This document shows positions 33,905 through 42,205 of a stretch of DNA of 64,000 bases, one piece after another. Below the pieces are notes generated by a model. That model made no database searches and was not told the origin of the DNA. It saw only the letters and a list, made by a program, of their open reading frames with translations. How positions within the stretch are numbered: the stretch's first letter is position 1; every line of letters starts with the position of its first letter. The stretch comes from Nocardia sp. XZ_19_385. GTDB taxonomy: Bacteria > Actinomycetota > Actinomycetes > Mycobacteriales > Mycobacteriaceae. Position numbers and translations under genes: made by a program. The stretch spans positions 62,001 through 126,000 of the forward strand of contig NZ_JACVEE010000003.1 of NCBI RefSeq assembly GCF_015355755.1, written 5' to 3'.

Positions 33905-33920
33905 GGCCCGTTCGCGGGCC
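33905..33920 (+). promoter_or_regulatory. UUCG hairpin next to a ribosome binding site
   Basis: GGCCCG-TTCG-CGGGCC (33905-33920) is a perfect 6-bp stem with a stable UUCG tetraloop, immediately upstream of GAGAGG and the ATG at 33937. It may act as a 5' stabilising or translation-controlling element. Confidence 0.35.
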
Positions 33921-33936
33921 ATGAGAGGTTGGCAAC

Positions 33937-34377
33937 ATGCCTCCTGATCTGAACAAAATGGCTGATCGGTTCGGCCAGTTCCGCAAGGTTTTCAACGCCC
34001 CGACCATCGGGCAGCAACCCGTCCAGCAGGTGCTTGGTTCTCAGCTGGCCGGCTTGATGGATGCGGCGGGGATGAACCCGCTCGACCCGTCGTCAGCGTT
34101 GAATCTCCTGGACCCGAATCTGGGCAACGAACAGGCCCGGAATCCAGGGATGGTGTTGTTCGGCCGGTACATTCTGTCGATCACGGTGCTTCAAGGCAGG
34201 GGCGCGTCGGTGGGCCAGGTCCGCGAGATGCTCGCGCCGCTGGCGGAACGCTTAGAAGGCCTGGCTCGCGCCTGGTCGTCCGGTTCGGCCGACGCCGAGG
34301 AGCTGGAGAAGCTGAACGAGGAGAGCCGCGAACTCGCTGAAGAGGCCCGCGGTCTCGCGAACGGCCGGGCCGTCTGA
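33937..34377 (+). CDS. Hypothetical protein, 146 aa
   Basis: The ATG at 33937 follows GAGAGG. The product is helical with a Gln/Pro-rich first third, a middle hydrophobic helix (GMVLFGRYILSITVLQGRG) and a C-terminal acidic heptad region (ADAEELEKLNEESRELAEEA) likely to form a coiled coil. It is followed by a strong hairpin. Family not recognised. Confidence 0.6.
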   Translation: MPPDLNKMADRFGQFRKVFNAPTIGQQPVQQVLGSQLAGLMDAAGMNPLDPSSALNLLDPNLGNEQARNPGMVLFGRYILSITVLQGRGASVGQVREMLAPLAERLEGLARAWSSGSADAEELEKLNEESRELAEEARGLANGRAV

Positions 34378-34395
34378 CGGCCTAATTAGCCGACT

Positions 34396-34430
34396 CTGGC
34401 CGCCGGTAACGATCACTTATCGGCGGTCAG
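34396..34430. terminator. 14-bp hairpin (terminator)
   Basis: CTGGCCGCCGGTAA (34396-34409) pairs with TTATCGGCGGTCAG (34417-34430), with two G-U pairs and a short loop, 19 bp after the preceding stop. Its core (GCCGCCGG) resembles the hairpin at 32111-32153. Confidence 0.6.
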
Positions 34431-34581
34431 GAATCAGCTCAATTCGACGCTGCGGCAAGGCCATACGCACGTGTCGGCGCACCGGAGGACGCTGACGAGA
34501 CCCGCCAGAACCGTGTCGACGCTGCTCGATTGATTTCCGGATACCGGCGGAATGACGAGCATTGCCGCCGGTGCGGTGTCG

Positions 34582-34830
34582 TTAAGGAACGGTGAGGACT
34601 TGGACCGGTGTGCCCAGGGGTGCGCCGTTGCTGGTGGTGGTGAATTCGAAGTTGCCGCTGCAGCCTTGGATTGTGTAGTTGCCGTTGATGTTGCGGAGTT
34701 GGCCGAGCACGTCACCGGTTCCCGGCAGCCGGTTGGGTGCGTTGGCCAGCCGGATCGCGCGGGTCGCGGTGAGCACGGCGTCGTGGGTCAGGCAGGTGTA
34801 GGCGTCGGCCTCGGCCAACAGACCCGGAGC
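34582..34830 (-). pseudogene. C-terminal remnant of a periplasmic-binding-protein-like domain
   Basis: One minus-strand frame encodes YTCLTHDAVLTATRAIRLA, DVLGQLRNINGNYTIQGCSG and FTTTSNGAPLGTPVQVLTV. Together they look like the last part of a type I periplasmic binding protein (branched-chain amino acid type), where the C-terminal strand often carries such a G-x-P pattern. The preceding residues in the frame do not continue the fold and there is no start nearby, so I read it as a truncated remnant. Confidence 0.45.
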
Positions 34831-34909
34831 TTCAAGAATTTTGCCAGGGAGTTCACGCTCGGTCACCTCCACCGCACTGAACACAAAACGGTGAAGAAAC
34901 AGAGAGGCG

Positions 34910-35065
34910 ATGAGCGTAGCGGCGATCTTGCTGGTGCTGGCGATCGGAGGATTTCTCGCGCAGCTGGTGCAGGCGGGCCTTGCAGCCTGCAACTGCGCGT
35001 GCAGCGTCGAGAAGGCACACTCGAATCAAACGGTCCAGCCGAAGCGTCGGCGGCCGACAGCGTAG
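34910..35065 (+). CDS. Small Cys-rich membrane peptide, 51 aa
   Basis: The ATG at 34910 follows AGAGAGG. An N-terminal transmembrane helix (SVAAILLVLAIGGFLAQLVQ) is followed by a Cys cluster (LAACNCACSVEK) and a basic tail. The size and Cys cluster resemble small membrane peptides or lipoprotein-like sequences, but there is no proper lipobox. Function unknown. Confidence 0.45.
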   Translation: MSVAAILLVLAIGGFLAQLVQAGLAACNCACSVEKAHSNQTVQPKRRRPTA

Positions 35066-35083
35066 GGGAGGTCGCGGATCGCG

Positions 35084-35407
35084 ATGACGATTTACGCCAC
35101 TGAACGGTCGCTGACCAGCTCCGTCACCCCCGAATACGCCTACCGCGCCGACAATTCGGGAATCTGGAAGCTGAGCTGGCTATCTGACAGATCGCTGAAC
35201 CGTATGCAGGCCTTGGCTGGCATGGAGCTCGATGAACTACTCAGCAGCCTCGACCTCGTAGACGATGAGGATGCATACCGGCACATCGCCGATCACGCAG
35301 CTTCCCTCGGTATGGACTGGTGGGACGTGGTAGTTCGCAGGGGCACGGGGTTGTCCGCGGCATGTGCCGACACCGTTGGAGGCGGGTGTCACAGACCGAG
35401 GTCGTGA
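35084..35407 (+). CDS. Hypothetical protein, 107 aa
   Basis: It starts at the ATG at 35084 after GGGGAGG. Motifs TPEYAYRADNSGIWKLSWLS, then MQALAGMELDELLSSLDLVD and a helical end. The last 19 bases overlap the convergent relaxase gene. No family recognised. Confidence 0.5.
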   Translation: MTIYATERSLTSSVTPEYAYRADNSGIWKLSWLSDRSLNRMQALAGMELDELLSSLDLVDDEDAYRHIADHAASLGMDWWDVVVRRGTGLSAACADTVGGGCHRPRS

Positions 35408-38400
35408 TCGGGGTCGCGGATATCGACCTGGGTGTCTACGTCATCGGCGGGTTCGATGCGGTGCTCGGCGACGTGCTGGCGCATTGTGTGTTCCCGGTCG
35501 GTCTGCTCAGGAGAGAGCTGGGTGCGGCGCTGTCGCTCGTTCTCGAGCTCGTCGAGCTGGCGTTGGAACTCGGTCAAGCGCGTGCTGTGCGGGTCGTCCG
35601 GTGCACGAGAAGCCCGACCTGATGCGGGGACTGGGGTAAGTGGTTGTTGCTGCGCATCCAGTATCTGCTGCCATTGTTGTCGCGGACCGGCGATCAGTTC
35701 GGCGTCGCGGCATGCGTTGCGGGCTGCGGATCGAGCCTCATTGCGGGTGCAGATGGTCGCTGCGTGGTTGCGTTGAGCCTCTGCGATTTGAGTCGTCAGG
35801 TCTCGGCGTTGACCACGCCGACGTCCGGGTGTGTCGTCGAGTTCGGCACGCAGGCCGGCCAGATCGGACTCGGCACTCCTGTGTGCGCGTTCGGCGGACC
35901 GATAGGCCGCCTCGGCCTCGATCGCCTGGGTGACGAGGTCTTGCTGCCTTTGCCGACGCACACGCTCCTCGGCTGGGTCGGGCACTGGCTCGGTGTAGGG
36001 AGCGAAGAGGAATTCGTCGGTGCCCGACATCGCGATCCGATGCGCGAGGTCGTCGATAGCCTGGCGCAGTTCGGAATCGCTGAGCCGGCCGAGCTCGTCG
36101 AGGACGGGATCGGGTTCCGGGAACGGGTTTCGGGTGACCCAGTCTTTGATCCTGGCGCGGGTGACGGGGCTGCCGATACGCCAGTCTCGTTGCAGCAGTG
36201 CACGTGTTTCGGCGGGGGTATGGATGGCGGCGATGTGATCGCAGCGGGCGCGGATGATCTCGGCGGGGTCGTGGTCGGGGATACCGGGCATGTTTTCGGC
36301 GCGGCATTCCCCGCACAGTCCGTCGTCACTGCGCGGCCGGATGCGTGTGGGATTGTCGACCTCGGGGCGTTCGAGCCCGCACGAAACACACGGCAACGTT
36401 CGGCTCTCGGCGAGCGCGGTGCGGTCGTAATCGAGGCTGTAGCCGCCTGCGTCGCAGTGCAGATCACGCTCGAGATCGGGTGCGCTGTTGCGGTAATGGT
36501 GGGTAAAGCCCGCGGGCATCGGCCGTTCGGTGGGCTCGTCATCGACCTCGTGACGGTGTTCGACGTATTCGGAGACCACCGGGGTTGTGTGCTCGTCCTC
36601 GGGCGCGGGCTCGGTGCGTGGTGTCGGCGTGAACGTCCGGTTGGGGTTGTCGCGTGCGGCTTCGTGACGGCGGCGGCGCTGGTACCCGGGCTCGGCTGAA
36701 GTCGTGTCGGGTTGATAGACCTGCGGGTCCGCGCGGGGTGTGCACGCTTCGATCAGCGCGCGGTGCTCGGGAAACCGGTGGGCCGCGTCGCGCAGATGCG
36801 CGCGGGCGACGGGATAGGCGTAGCGGTAGAGGGTTTCGGCGACACGGGTGATGATGTCGCGCTGCTCTGCGGTGGCCGCGGCGGTGAGATCGGCGAACCG
36901 CAGACTGGCGGCGCGGATGTGGCCGGCCTGGAAGAGCGCGGCGATCTCGGCGACACTGTGATCGAGACCGATATCCGGGCGGTGCGGTGCGCGATGGGAT
37001 AGATCGGGCGGCGGTTCCGGCGGGGGGTCGGGCTCGGGTTCGCCTGCCGTTGGGGCATCGGACTTCTGCATCGTTGTGGGCTCGCTTTCGGTGGGGATGT
37101 CGTATTCGGCTGCGGTGAAGGGGGATTGGGGGCGTAGAAGGGCATCGACCCTCCAGGCGAGTGCGGCGGTGAGTTGGTCCGGGCGAAGCGCGGCGCCCTG
37201 GTTGGATTGCGCGCTGAGGAGCAGCTCGTGTGCGGTGGCCAGCAGATCGCGCGGGTCCCAGCCAGCAGCGATTCCGTGGTCGACAACCGCGACCAAGCGC
37301 GCCCACCCACGGTCGGCGATGACGCGTTCGGCGCTCTCGGCGCCGAGGACTTCGTGGAGGCTCTCTGTCCAGTCCGGGCGCACATCGATGTGATGGTCGA
37401 GGGCGGAGGGGTCCAGTTCCAGACGCGCCCACAGGGCCGCGGCGGGCATGTCATCGGGCAACGGACGCATTTCGGCGGCCTCGGTCAGCCGGGCGGTGAT
37501 GTCGATTCCAGCGCGATCGGCGAGGTCGATTTTGTCCGCGAGCACAGGCCAGTACGGGTCGGCGGTCAGGCGCGGTTCCAGGGTTCGGGCGAGCGGGGCC
37601 CAGCGGTTGACGGGCCGGGTGAGGTCACCGACCGCGTTGCGGACGCGGTCGTCGAGGCGTCGCTGATGGCTTCGTTCGAGAACGGTGTGGCGTGGGGGTC
37701 CGGTGGGTCGCAGGTCGCGGTCGTCGAGATGCAGCGAGGCTCGCCACACCGCCAGCTCGGCCAGCAGCGCCGGATCGGCTCCGGCGAGTGGGCGCGCCCA
37801 ATACGGTGCGGCCGCTGCGGACCATTGCGCAGCGTCGGCACGGATTTGAGCGGCGAGCTCGGCGACGATCCGCGCCCGCGCCCGCAGCGGTGCCAGATCG
37901 GCGGCGGTGTCCAGGCCGGCAGGCAGGCCGTGCGCCCACGGCAGCGGCCCTCCGCGGGCGGAGTGGCTGCCGGTCGAGTCGAGCCGCCAATCCAGGACCG
38001 CGGCGGCATCGACGGCGCTGTCGAGTTCCCGCTCGGCGGCAGCGACGCCCAACGCGGTGAACGGATCGCGTCCGCGCAGCGCCAGTATCGCCAGGTGCTG
38101 GCGAAGAACAGGGTAGGCGGGACAGTCGCTCAAGCCGGGATAGATCGCCTCGGCGGCCTGATCCAGGCGTGTGAGTGTGCCGGTGCCGAGCGCGTTTTCA
38201 GCGGCTAGGCCGAGGGTGTCGAGGTAGATGTCGAGGGCGCGTCCGATCCGGCGCACCGGGTCCAGGGCGTCGCGGTGCTCGGTGTGCGCGGACTGCTGGC
38301 GGCCCTCACGTCCGAGAATTCGTAACAGGATCTCCACAGCCGTGCGTGGAAACACCGCCGGTTCGGTGTAATAGGCGCCTTCGGCGGCTTCGAGGGCGGT

Positions 38401-41334
38401 CGGGACATAGAGGTGGTTGGCGTAGATGCCGCGAGTCATCGCGACATAGAGCTGGGGCAAGGTCTCCGCGCCGGTGAGGGCGACGTGGCAGGTATCGGCG
38501 GTCACGCCCTGGGCGGAATCGATCGTCGTCGCATACCCCAGCCGCACCTGGGTGCGCACATAATCGCCCGGAAGGCTCACGCTCTGCCCGAGTTCACGCC
38601 CGGCTCGTAGGTGCGTCACCTGCAAACTGCCGTCGGCGCCGACCGCGGTGACGATCCAGCGGTAGCCGTTGCGCACCCAATCCCCATCGGGCAGTTGCAG
38701 GCGCGGGTTGTTGTGGCGGGTGACGATGGTGTCGCCGACCGAGGCATACAGGTCATCGGCGAGCACGGTTTGCGGCCCGGTGGGTGCGCCGGCGCGGGCG
38801 AGGCGATCGGCGCGGGCGCGGCGATTGAGTTCGTCGACGATCGTGTGGATGCGGGCCAGCATGATCGTGTCCCGCCCGCCCAGATAGTCGGCGATCCACC
38901 GGGTGTAGGCGTCGTCGTGGACCGTGGCGGCGCTGCCGGAATGGATCCGGCCGTGATCGAGGTAGTAGCCCAGGGCGGCCGGATCGCCCTCGCGCAGCAT
39001 CAGACTCGCTGATGCCTCGCCATGGGACGCGAAGCGAACAACATGGGACAGGCTCAGCACGGCTTCACCGCTGGCCTCGCTCATGTCGGCGTGCGCGCCA
39101 CCGGCCTCGATCGAGGACAGCTGACGGGGATCGCCCAGACAGCGGATCGTCGCGTCGCGGGCGGTGAGGAACTGCAACAGCCGCAACCGTTTCCGGTCGC
39201 CGATCTTGACGTGCTCGTCGACGATCACCATCGTCGTGTGATCGATCTGGAGCACCCATTGCGGCAAATGGGGCGGTGGCCGATCACCTTGACCAGCAAG
39301 GTTTTCGATGCTGGGGGTGTGGCGTTCGAGGACATGCAGGAGCTTGTCGACGGTTTCGACCCGCACTCCGGTGGCGGCGCTGAGTTGGGCGGCGGCCGAT
39401 GCGGTAGGCGCCAGCCCGAGCACGGTGCCGCCGCTGGCCGCACACGCTTGCGCCAAGACCCGCATCGCGGTGGTCTTGCCGGTGCCGGCTGGAGCCTCCA
39501 CCGTCGCTATCCGCATCGGCGAGTTCGCAAAACCCTGCACCACCGCGATCTGCCCGGCGTTGAGCTGCTCGCCGGGATTGGCCTGGTTGTAGGCGCGCAC
39601 CGCCTCGGCGAGGACGTCGGCGGGAATGGTGCGGCCACCGGGGGCCACGGCGAGGTCGATGAGCTGCTGGGTGGTGGCCAGGACTTCGGCAGAGGTGTAG
39701 ACCTGCGATCCCGCACGGACATACACACTCTGAGCGTCATGGCGCGCGAAAGCTGCTGGTGTCGTGCGCAATCCGGGCTCTGCGGTGAGGTCGGGATCCT
39801 CGCGCGCGAGCACCTGCGGTGGTGCCAAGGCCGCTGCGACGACGGCTTCGGCGACACGGTGATAGTCACGCAAACGGATCTGGCCGCGCAGTTGTCGTTG
39901 CGTTTCCGACCAGATGTGATGGGCCCGCCAGGTCGAGCGCTGCTCGGATACGATGGCCACCACCGCCTGCGCGGTGCGCGCGATCCACGCCTCATCGGCG
40001 ATCGGGCGAGGCCGCCGCAGCGGGTTCAGCGCTGCGGAAACCATGTTCGCCAGCACCGTTCGCCCACCCAGCACCGTGACCGCTTCGGCGCGCCAATCGG
40101 CGCGTTCCTGTGCCCGTGAGCGCGAATGCTGTTTGGCTGGACGGGTTTCCAGGGTGGCGCGTTCGGCCAGATCCCACACCTCGCCGGTGGTGGGTTCGCG
40201 TGCGAACGTGCGCTGGAACTCCACGGTGAGCTGCCCGAGGCGGGCGGTGATCGCGCTGTCGCGCTTGGACCAGTGCTCACACAGCTCAGCCGAAACGCCC
40301 ACGATTTCCCGGATCGGACGTTTGGACGGGTCCTGCCCGGGACGTTCGGCGAACTCGAGACCCACCATGTCCTCGCCGAACAGCTCCAGAGCGGTGTTGT
40401 AGATCTCGGAAGCGGTGACCGCCACCTCGTAGAATCGTGCGCTGTCGAGGGTGCGCCACAACCCGTCCAGGGTACGCACCCGGTTGGCGATGAACACGTG
40501 TTCGTGCCAGTCCGGATCACCCGCGCGGCTCTCCCGGTGCAGCCAGCGGCTCGCGACCAGGCCCTCGACGTCGACCTGACGGATCCCGCCGCGACCCAGG
40601 CGGGTGTAGGTCGCGTGCTGTTCGATCCAGGCGATCGCGACATCGACCGCGGCCCGGTGCGCGGCCTCCATGCGCTCCGCCACGGCTTTCGGGGCCACCG
40701 CCCACAGCGCCGAAAACGATTTCACCGGTGAGAAAGTGAGGTCGTACCCGGCGATCGCGGTCGATTTCGGCCGCGAGTTACGCGCCACCCAGCTCGACAG
40801 TTCGCGACTGTCCAACGGTGCGCGATCGTATTGTTCGGTGAACATTTCGGTCGCGACTTCGGTGCGGATCTGCGCGCGAATGTGTTCGGGGAGATCATCA
40901 TCGGGCTCACCGCCGCCGGCGATGTTGTAGAGCTCGTAGGCTTGCGCGCATCGTTTCCGGTAGGCGGTGCTGTCGGAATAGGTTGGAAATGGTGCACCGA
41001 GGCGTGCTTTTTTCTCGGCCGCACGGATCGCGTCTTTGAGCTTGGCCCCCTTGCCGATTTCCTCGTCGATGACGCGTGCTTCGATGTCTTTCGCGTTGGG
41101 ATGGCGGCCGAGCCCGTACAGCGATTCCATCTGCGCTTCGGTAACTTCGTCACCTGGTGAGAGGTCCAATGCGGCCAGGCCTTTGCCGTACCAGGTGCCG
41201 GGGGCTTCGCCGTGGACGGAGTAGTAGTCGGCCAGGCTGGCGCGCCCGCGCGACGACGTATCGTTGGCGGCGACTTTGCGCAGGTAGTACAGGTATCCGT
41301 TGCCTGCGACAACTTTGTGCAGTGTCGCGGTCAC
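35389..41334 (-). CDS. MobF-family conjugative relaxase-helicase (TraA-like)
   Basis: It nicks at oriT, stays bound to the 5' end and unwinds plasmid DNA for transfer. The 1981-residue product begins with the TrwC-like relaxase domain (residues about 1-300): tyrosines YLYYLRK and DYYSVHGEAPGTWYGKG, and the metal-binding His region DPDWHEHVFIANRV (277-279, with H266 upstream). A RecD/TraI-like SF1 helicase follows: Walker A EAPAGTGKTT (about 613-622), Walker B MVIVDEHVK (about 702-710), GYATTIDSAQGVTADTCHVA, and LYVAMTRG. The C-terminal 700 residues are accessory and contain a zinc-ribbon (PCVSCGLERP, DDGLCGECRAENMPGIP, about 1645-1680) shared with the protein at 42206-43675, then a coiled-coil-like region. 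Confidence 0.95.
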   Translation of the reverse strand: MTATLHKVVAGNGYLYYLRKVAANDTSSRGRASLADYYSVHGEAPGTWYGKGLAALDLSPGDEVTEAQMESLYGLGRHPNAKDIEARVIDEEIGKGAKLKDAIRAAEKKARLGAPFPTYSDSTAYRKRCAQAYELYNIAGGGEPDDDLPEHIRAQIRTEVATEMFTEQYDRAPLDSRELSSWVARNSRPKSTAIAGYDLTFSPVKSFSALWAVAPKAVAERMEAAHRAAVDVAIAWIEQHATYTRLGRGGIRQVDVEGLVASRWLHRESRAGDPDWHEHVFIANRVRTLDGLWRTLDSARFYEVAVTASEIYNTALELFGEDMVGLEFAERPGQDPSKRPIREIVGVSAELCEHWSKRDSAITARLGQLTVEFQRTFAREPTTGEVWDLAERATLETRPAKQHSRSRAQERADWRAEAVTVLGGRTVLANMVSAALNPLRRPRPIADEAWIARTAQAVVAIVSEQRSTWRAHHIWSETQRQLRGQIRLRDYHRVAEAVVAAALAPPQVLAREDPDLTAEPGLRTTPAAFARHDAQSVYVRAGSQVYTSAEVLATTQQLIDLAVAPGGRTIPADVLAEAVRAYNQANPGEQLNAGQIAVVQGFANSPMRIATVEAPAGTGKTTAMRVLAQACAASGGTVLGLAPTASAAAQLSAATGVRVETVDKLLHVLERHTPSIENLAGQGDRPPPHLPQWVLQIDHTTMVIVDEHVKIGDRKRLRLLQFLTARDATIRCLGDPRQLSSIEAGGAHADMSEASGEAVLSLSHVVRFASHGEASASLMLREGDPAALGYYLDHGRIHSGSAATVHDDAYTRWIADYLGGRDTIMLARIHTIVDELNRRARADRLARAGAPTGPQTVLADDLYASVGDTIVTRHNNPRLQLPDGDWVRNGYRWIVTAVGADGSLQVTHLRAGRELGQSVSLPGDYVRTQVRLGYATTIDSAQGVTADTCHVALTGAETLPQLYVAMTRGIYANHLYVPTALEAAEGAYYTEPAVFPRTAVEILLRILGREGRQQSAHTEHRDALDPVRRIGRALDIYLDTLGLAAENALGTGTLTRLDQAAEAIYPGLSDCPAYPVLRQHLAILALRGRDPFTALGVAAAERELDSAVDAAAVLDWRLDSTGSHSARGGPLPWAHGLPAGLDTAADLAPLRARARIVAELAAQIRADAAQWSAAAAPYWARPLAGADPALLAELAVWRASLHLDDRDLRPTGPPRHTVLERSHQRRLDDRVRNAVGDLTRPVNRWAPLARTLEPRLTADPYWPVLADKIDLADRAGIDITARLTEAAEMRPLPDDMPAAALWARLELDPSALDHHIDVRPDWTESLHEVLGAESAERVIADRGWARLVAVVDHGIAAGWDPRDLLATAHELLLSAQSNQGAALRPDQLTAALAWRVDALLRPQSPFTAAEYDIPTESEPTTMQKSDAPTAGEPEPDPPPEPPPDLSHRAPHRPDIGLDHSVAEIAALFQAGHIRAASLRFADLTAAATAEQRDIITRVAETLYRYAYPVARAHLRDAAHRFPEHRALIEACTPRADPQVYQPDTTSAEPGYQRRRRHEAARDNPNRTFTPTPRTEPAPEDEHTTPVVSEYVEHRHEVDDEPTERPMPAGFTHHYRNSAPDLERDLHCDAGGYSLDYDRTALAESRTLPCVSCGLERPEVDNPTRIRPRSDDGLCGECRAENMPGIPDHDPAEIIRARCDHIAAIHTPAETRALLQRDWRIGSPVTRARIKDWVTRNPFPEPDPVLDELGRLSDSELRQAIDDLAHRIAMSGTDEFLFAPYTEPVPDPAEERVRRQRQQDLVTQAIEAEAAYRSAERAHRSAESDLAGLRAELDDTPGRRRGQRRDLTTQIAEAQRNHAATICTRNEARSAARNACRDAELIAGPRQQWQQILDAQQQPLTPVPASGRASRAPDDPHSTRLTEFQRQLDELENERQRRTQLSPEQTDREHTMRQHVAEHRIEPADDVDTQVDIRDPDHDLGL

Positions 41335-41712
41335 ACATCCATCGGACCGAACTCCAGGCTATTTGTGAATAGATCGGAGTGACAACATCTTTGACGGTTG
41401 AGGCAAACATACTGGTCGTTATGTAATCGTTATCCGAGGTGTAAGAGGTCTGCTTGTTGTGAAGGGGCGTGAGGGAGTGTGGGGGTGGGGGTAATGAGTG
41501 ATTTTGAGCGAGGTGTAGTTGATGGTGAGAGAGTGCGAGGTGAGGGGGAGGTGCGTGTGTTGGGTGTGTGCGAGGGAAATGGTGGAGGTGTTGCAGGGGA
41601 GCTTCGGGAGAATTACGGCGAGGCGGGAACTTTCCGGAGTGGCCGTTCAGCGCGGCGGCGGCACAGGGTGCCATCGGTCGTGGGACCGGCGCAGCAAGCG
41701 GGGCGCGGCGGG
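41335..41712. other. GC-skewed spacer upstream of the relaxase gene, candidate oriT region
   Basis: 378 bp without a credible gene. From about 41440 to 41640 the plus strand is strongly G/T-rich and C-poor (for example GTGAGGGAGTGTGGGGGTGG), and the first 100 bp are relatively AT-rich. MobF relaxases commonly act at an oriT next to their own gene, so this is the likely place. I could not identify a nic site by eye. Confidence 0.4.
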
Positions 41713-42072
41713 TCAGGGATGGCGGAAGATTCGGGTGGGGATGCCCGCGCTGCGGGCGAGGGAGGCGGTGTGGCTGGCACCGCGTGAGTCGTCGCGGATG
41801 AACGCCAGGCAGACATCGGCCCCGAGTTCGACCATCGCCCGGTTGCGCACGTACCCGGCCGCGCGCCCGTGGGTGCGCCAGTCGGCGGGGTGGCGTTCGA
41901 CGCGGCCACCCCAATGTGACCAGCACGCCTCACAGAGCGCGTCCGCGCCGCGCGGGCACGCCCCGGAAACCAAAATCGTTTCCGGTGACCAGACCTCGGC
42001 GAGGGCGGCGCGGATGATGGGCCGATCGATCCACGTGCGTGAGCCGGTGATGAGGATTCGCCGAGCGAGCAT
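41713..42072 (-). CDS. DUF2493 / SLOG-family protein
   Basis: SLOG-fold proteins bind nucleotides or nucleotide-derived ligands; this subfamily (DUF2493, YspA-like) is common on plasmids and phages. The 119-residue product from the ATG at 42072 has RRILITGSRTWIDRPIIRAA, ILVSGACPRGADALCEACWS and HPADWRTHGRAAGYVRNRAM, the family's three signature blocks. It is the last gene before the relaxase. Confidence 0.85.
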   Translation of the reverse strand: MLARRILITGSRTWIDRPIIRAALAEVWSPETILVSGACPRGADALCEACWSHWGGRVERHPADWRTHGRAAGYVRNRAMVELGADVCLAFIRDDSRGASHTASLARSAGIPTRIFRHP

Positions 42073-42156
42073 GATGCCCCACAGGAGTGCGGGCAGCGGA
42101 GGTGGGAGACAGGTCCGCCGCGGGATGGACACCGCGACGGACCTGAGAACAGCAGC

Positions 42157-42186
42157 GGGCGGGTTACCGGATGTGGTGACCCGCCC
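42157..42186 (-). terminator. 12-bp hairpin
   Basis: GGGCGGGTTACC (42157-42168) pairs with GGTGACCCGCCC (42175-42186) with one G-U pair. It lies just after the stop of the zinc-ribbon gene at 42206 on the minus strand. Confidence 0.6.
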
Positions 42187-42205
42187 TCAGAACAGTCGGT
42201 GTAGG

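Noticed and set aside
33700..33930. tRNA or structured RNA gene
   Set aside because: Short repeats and the UUCG hairpin are present, but no cloverleaf could be drawn and there are no TpsiC-like invariant bases.
35644..36699. 351-codon plus-strand open frame opposite the relaxase
   Set aside because: It lies wholly antisense to the well-supported relaxase C-terminal region, and its composition is what the complementary strand of a GC-rich gene would give.
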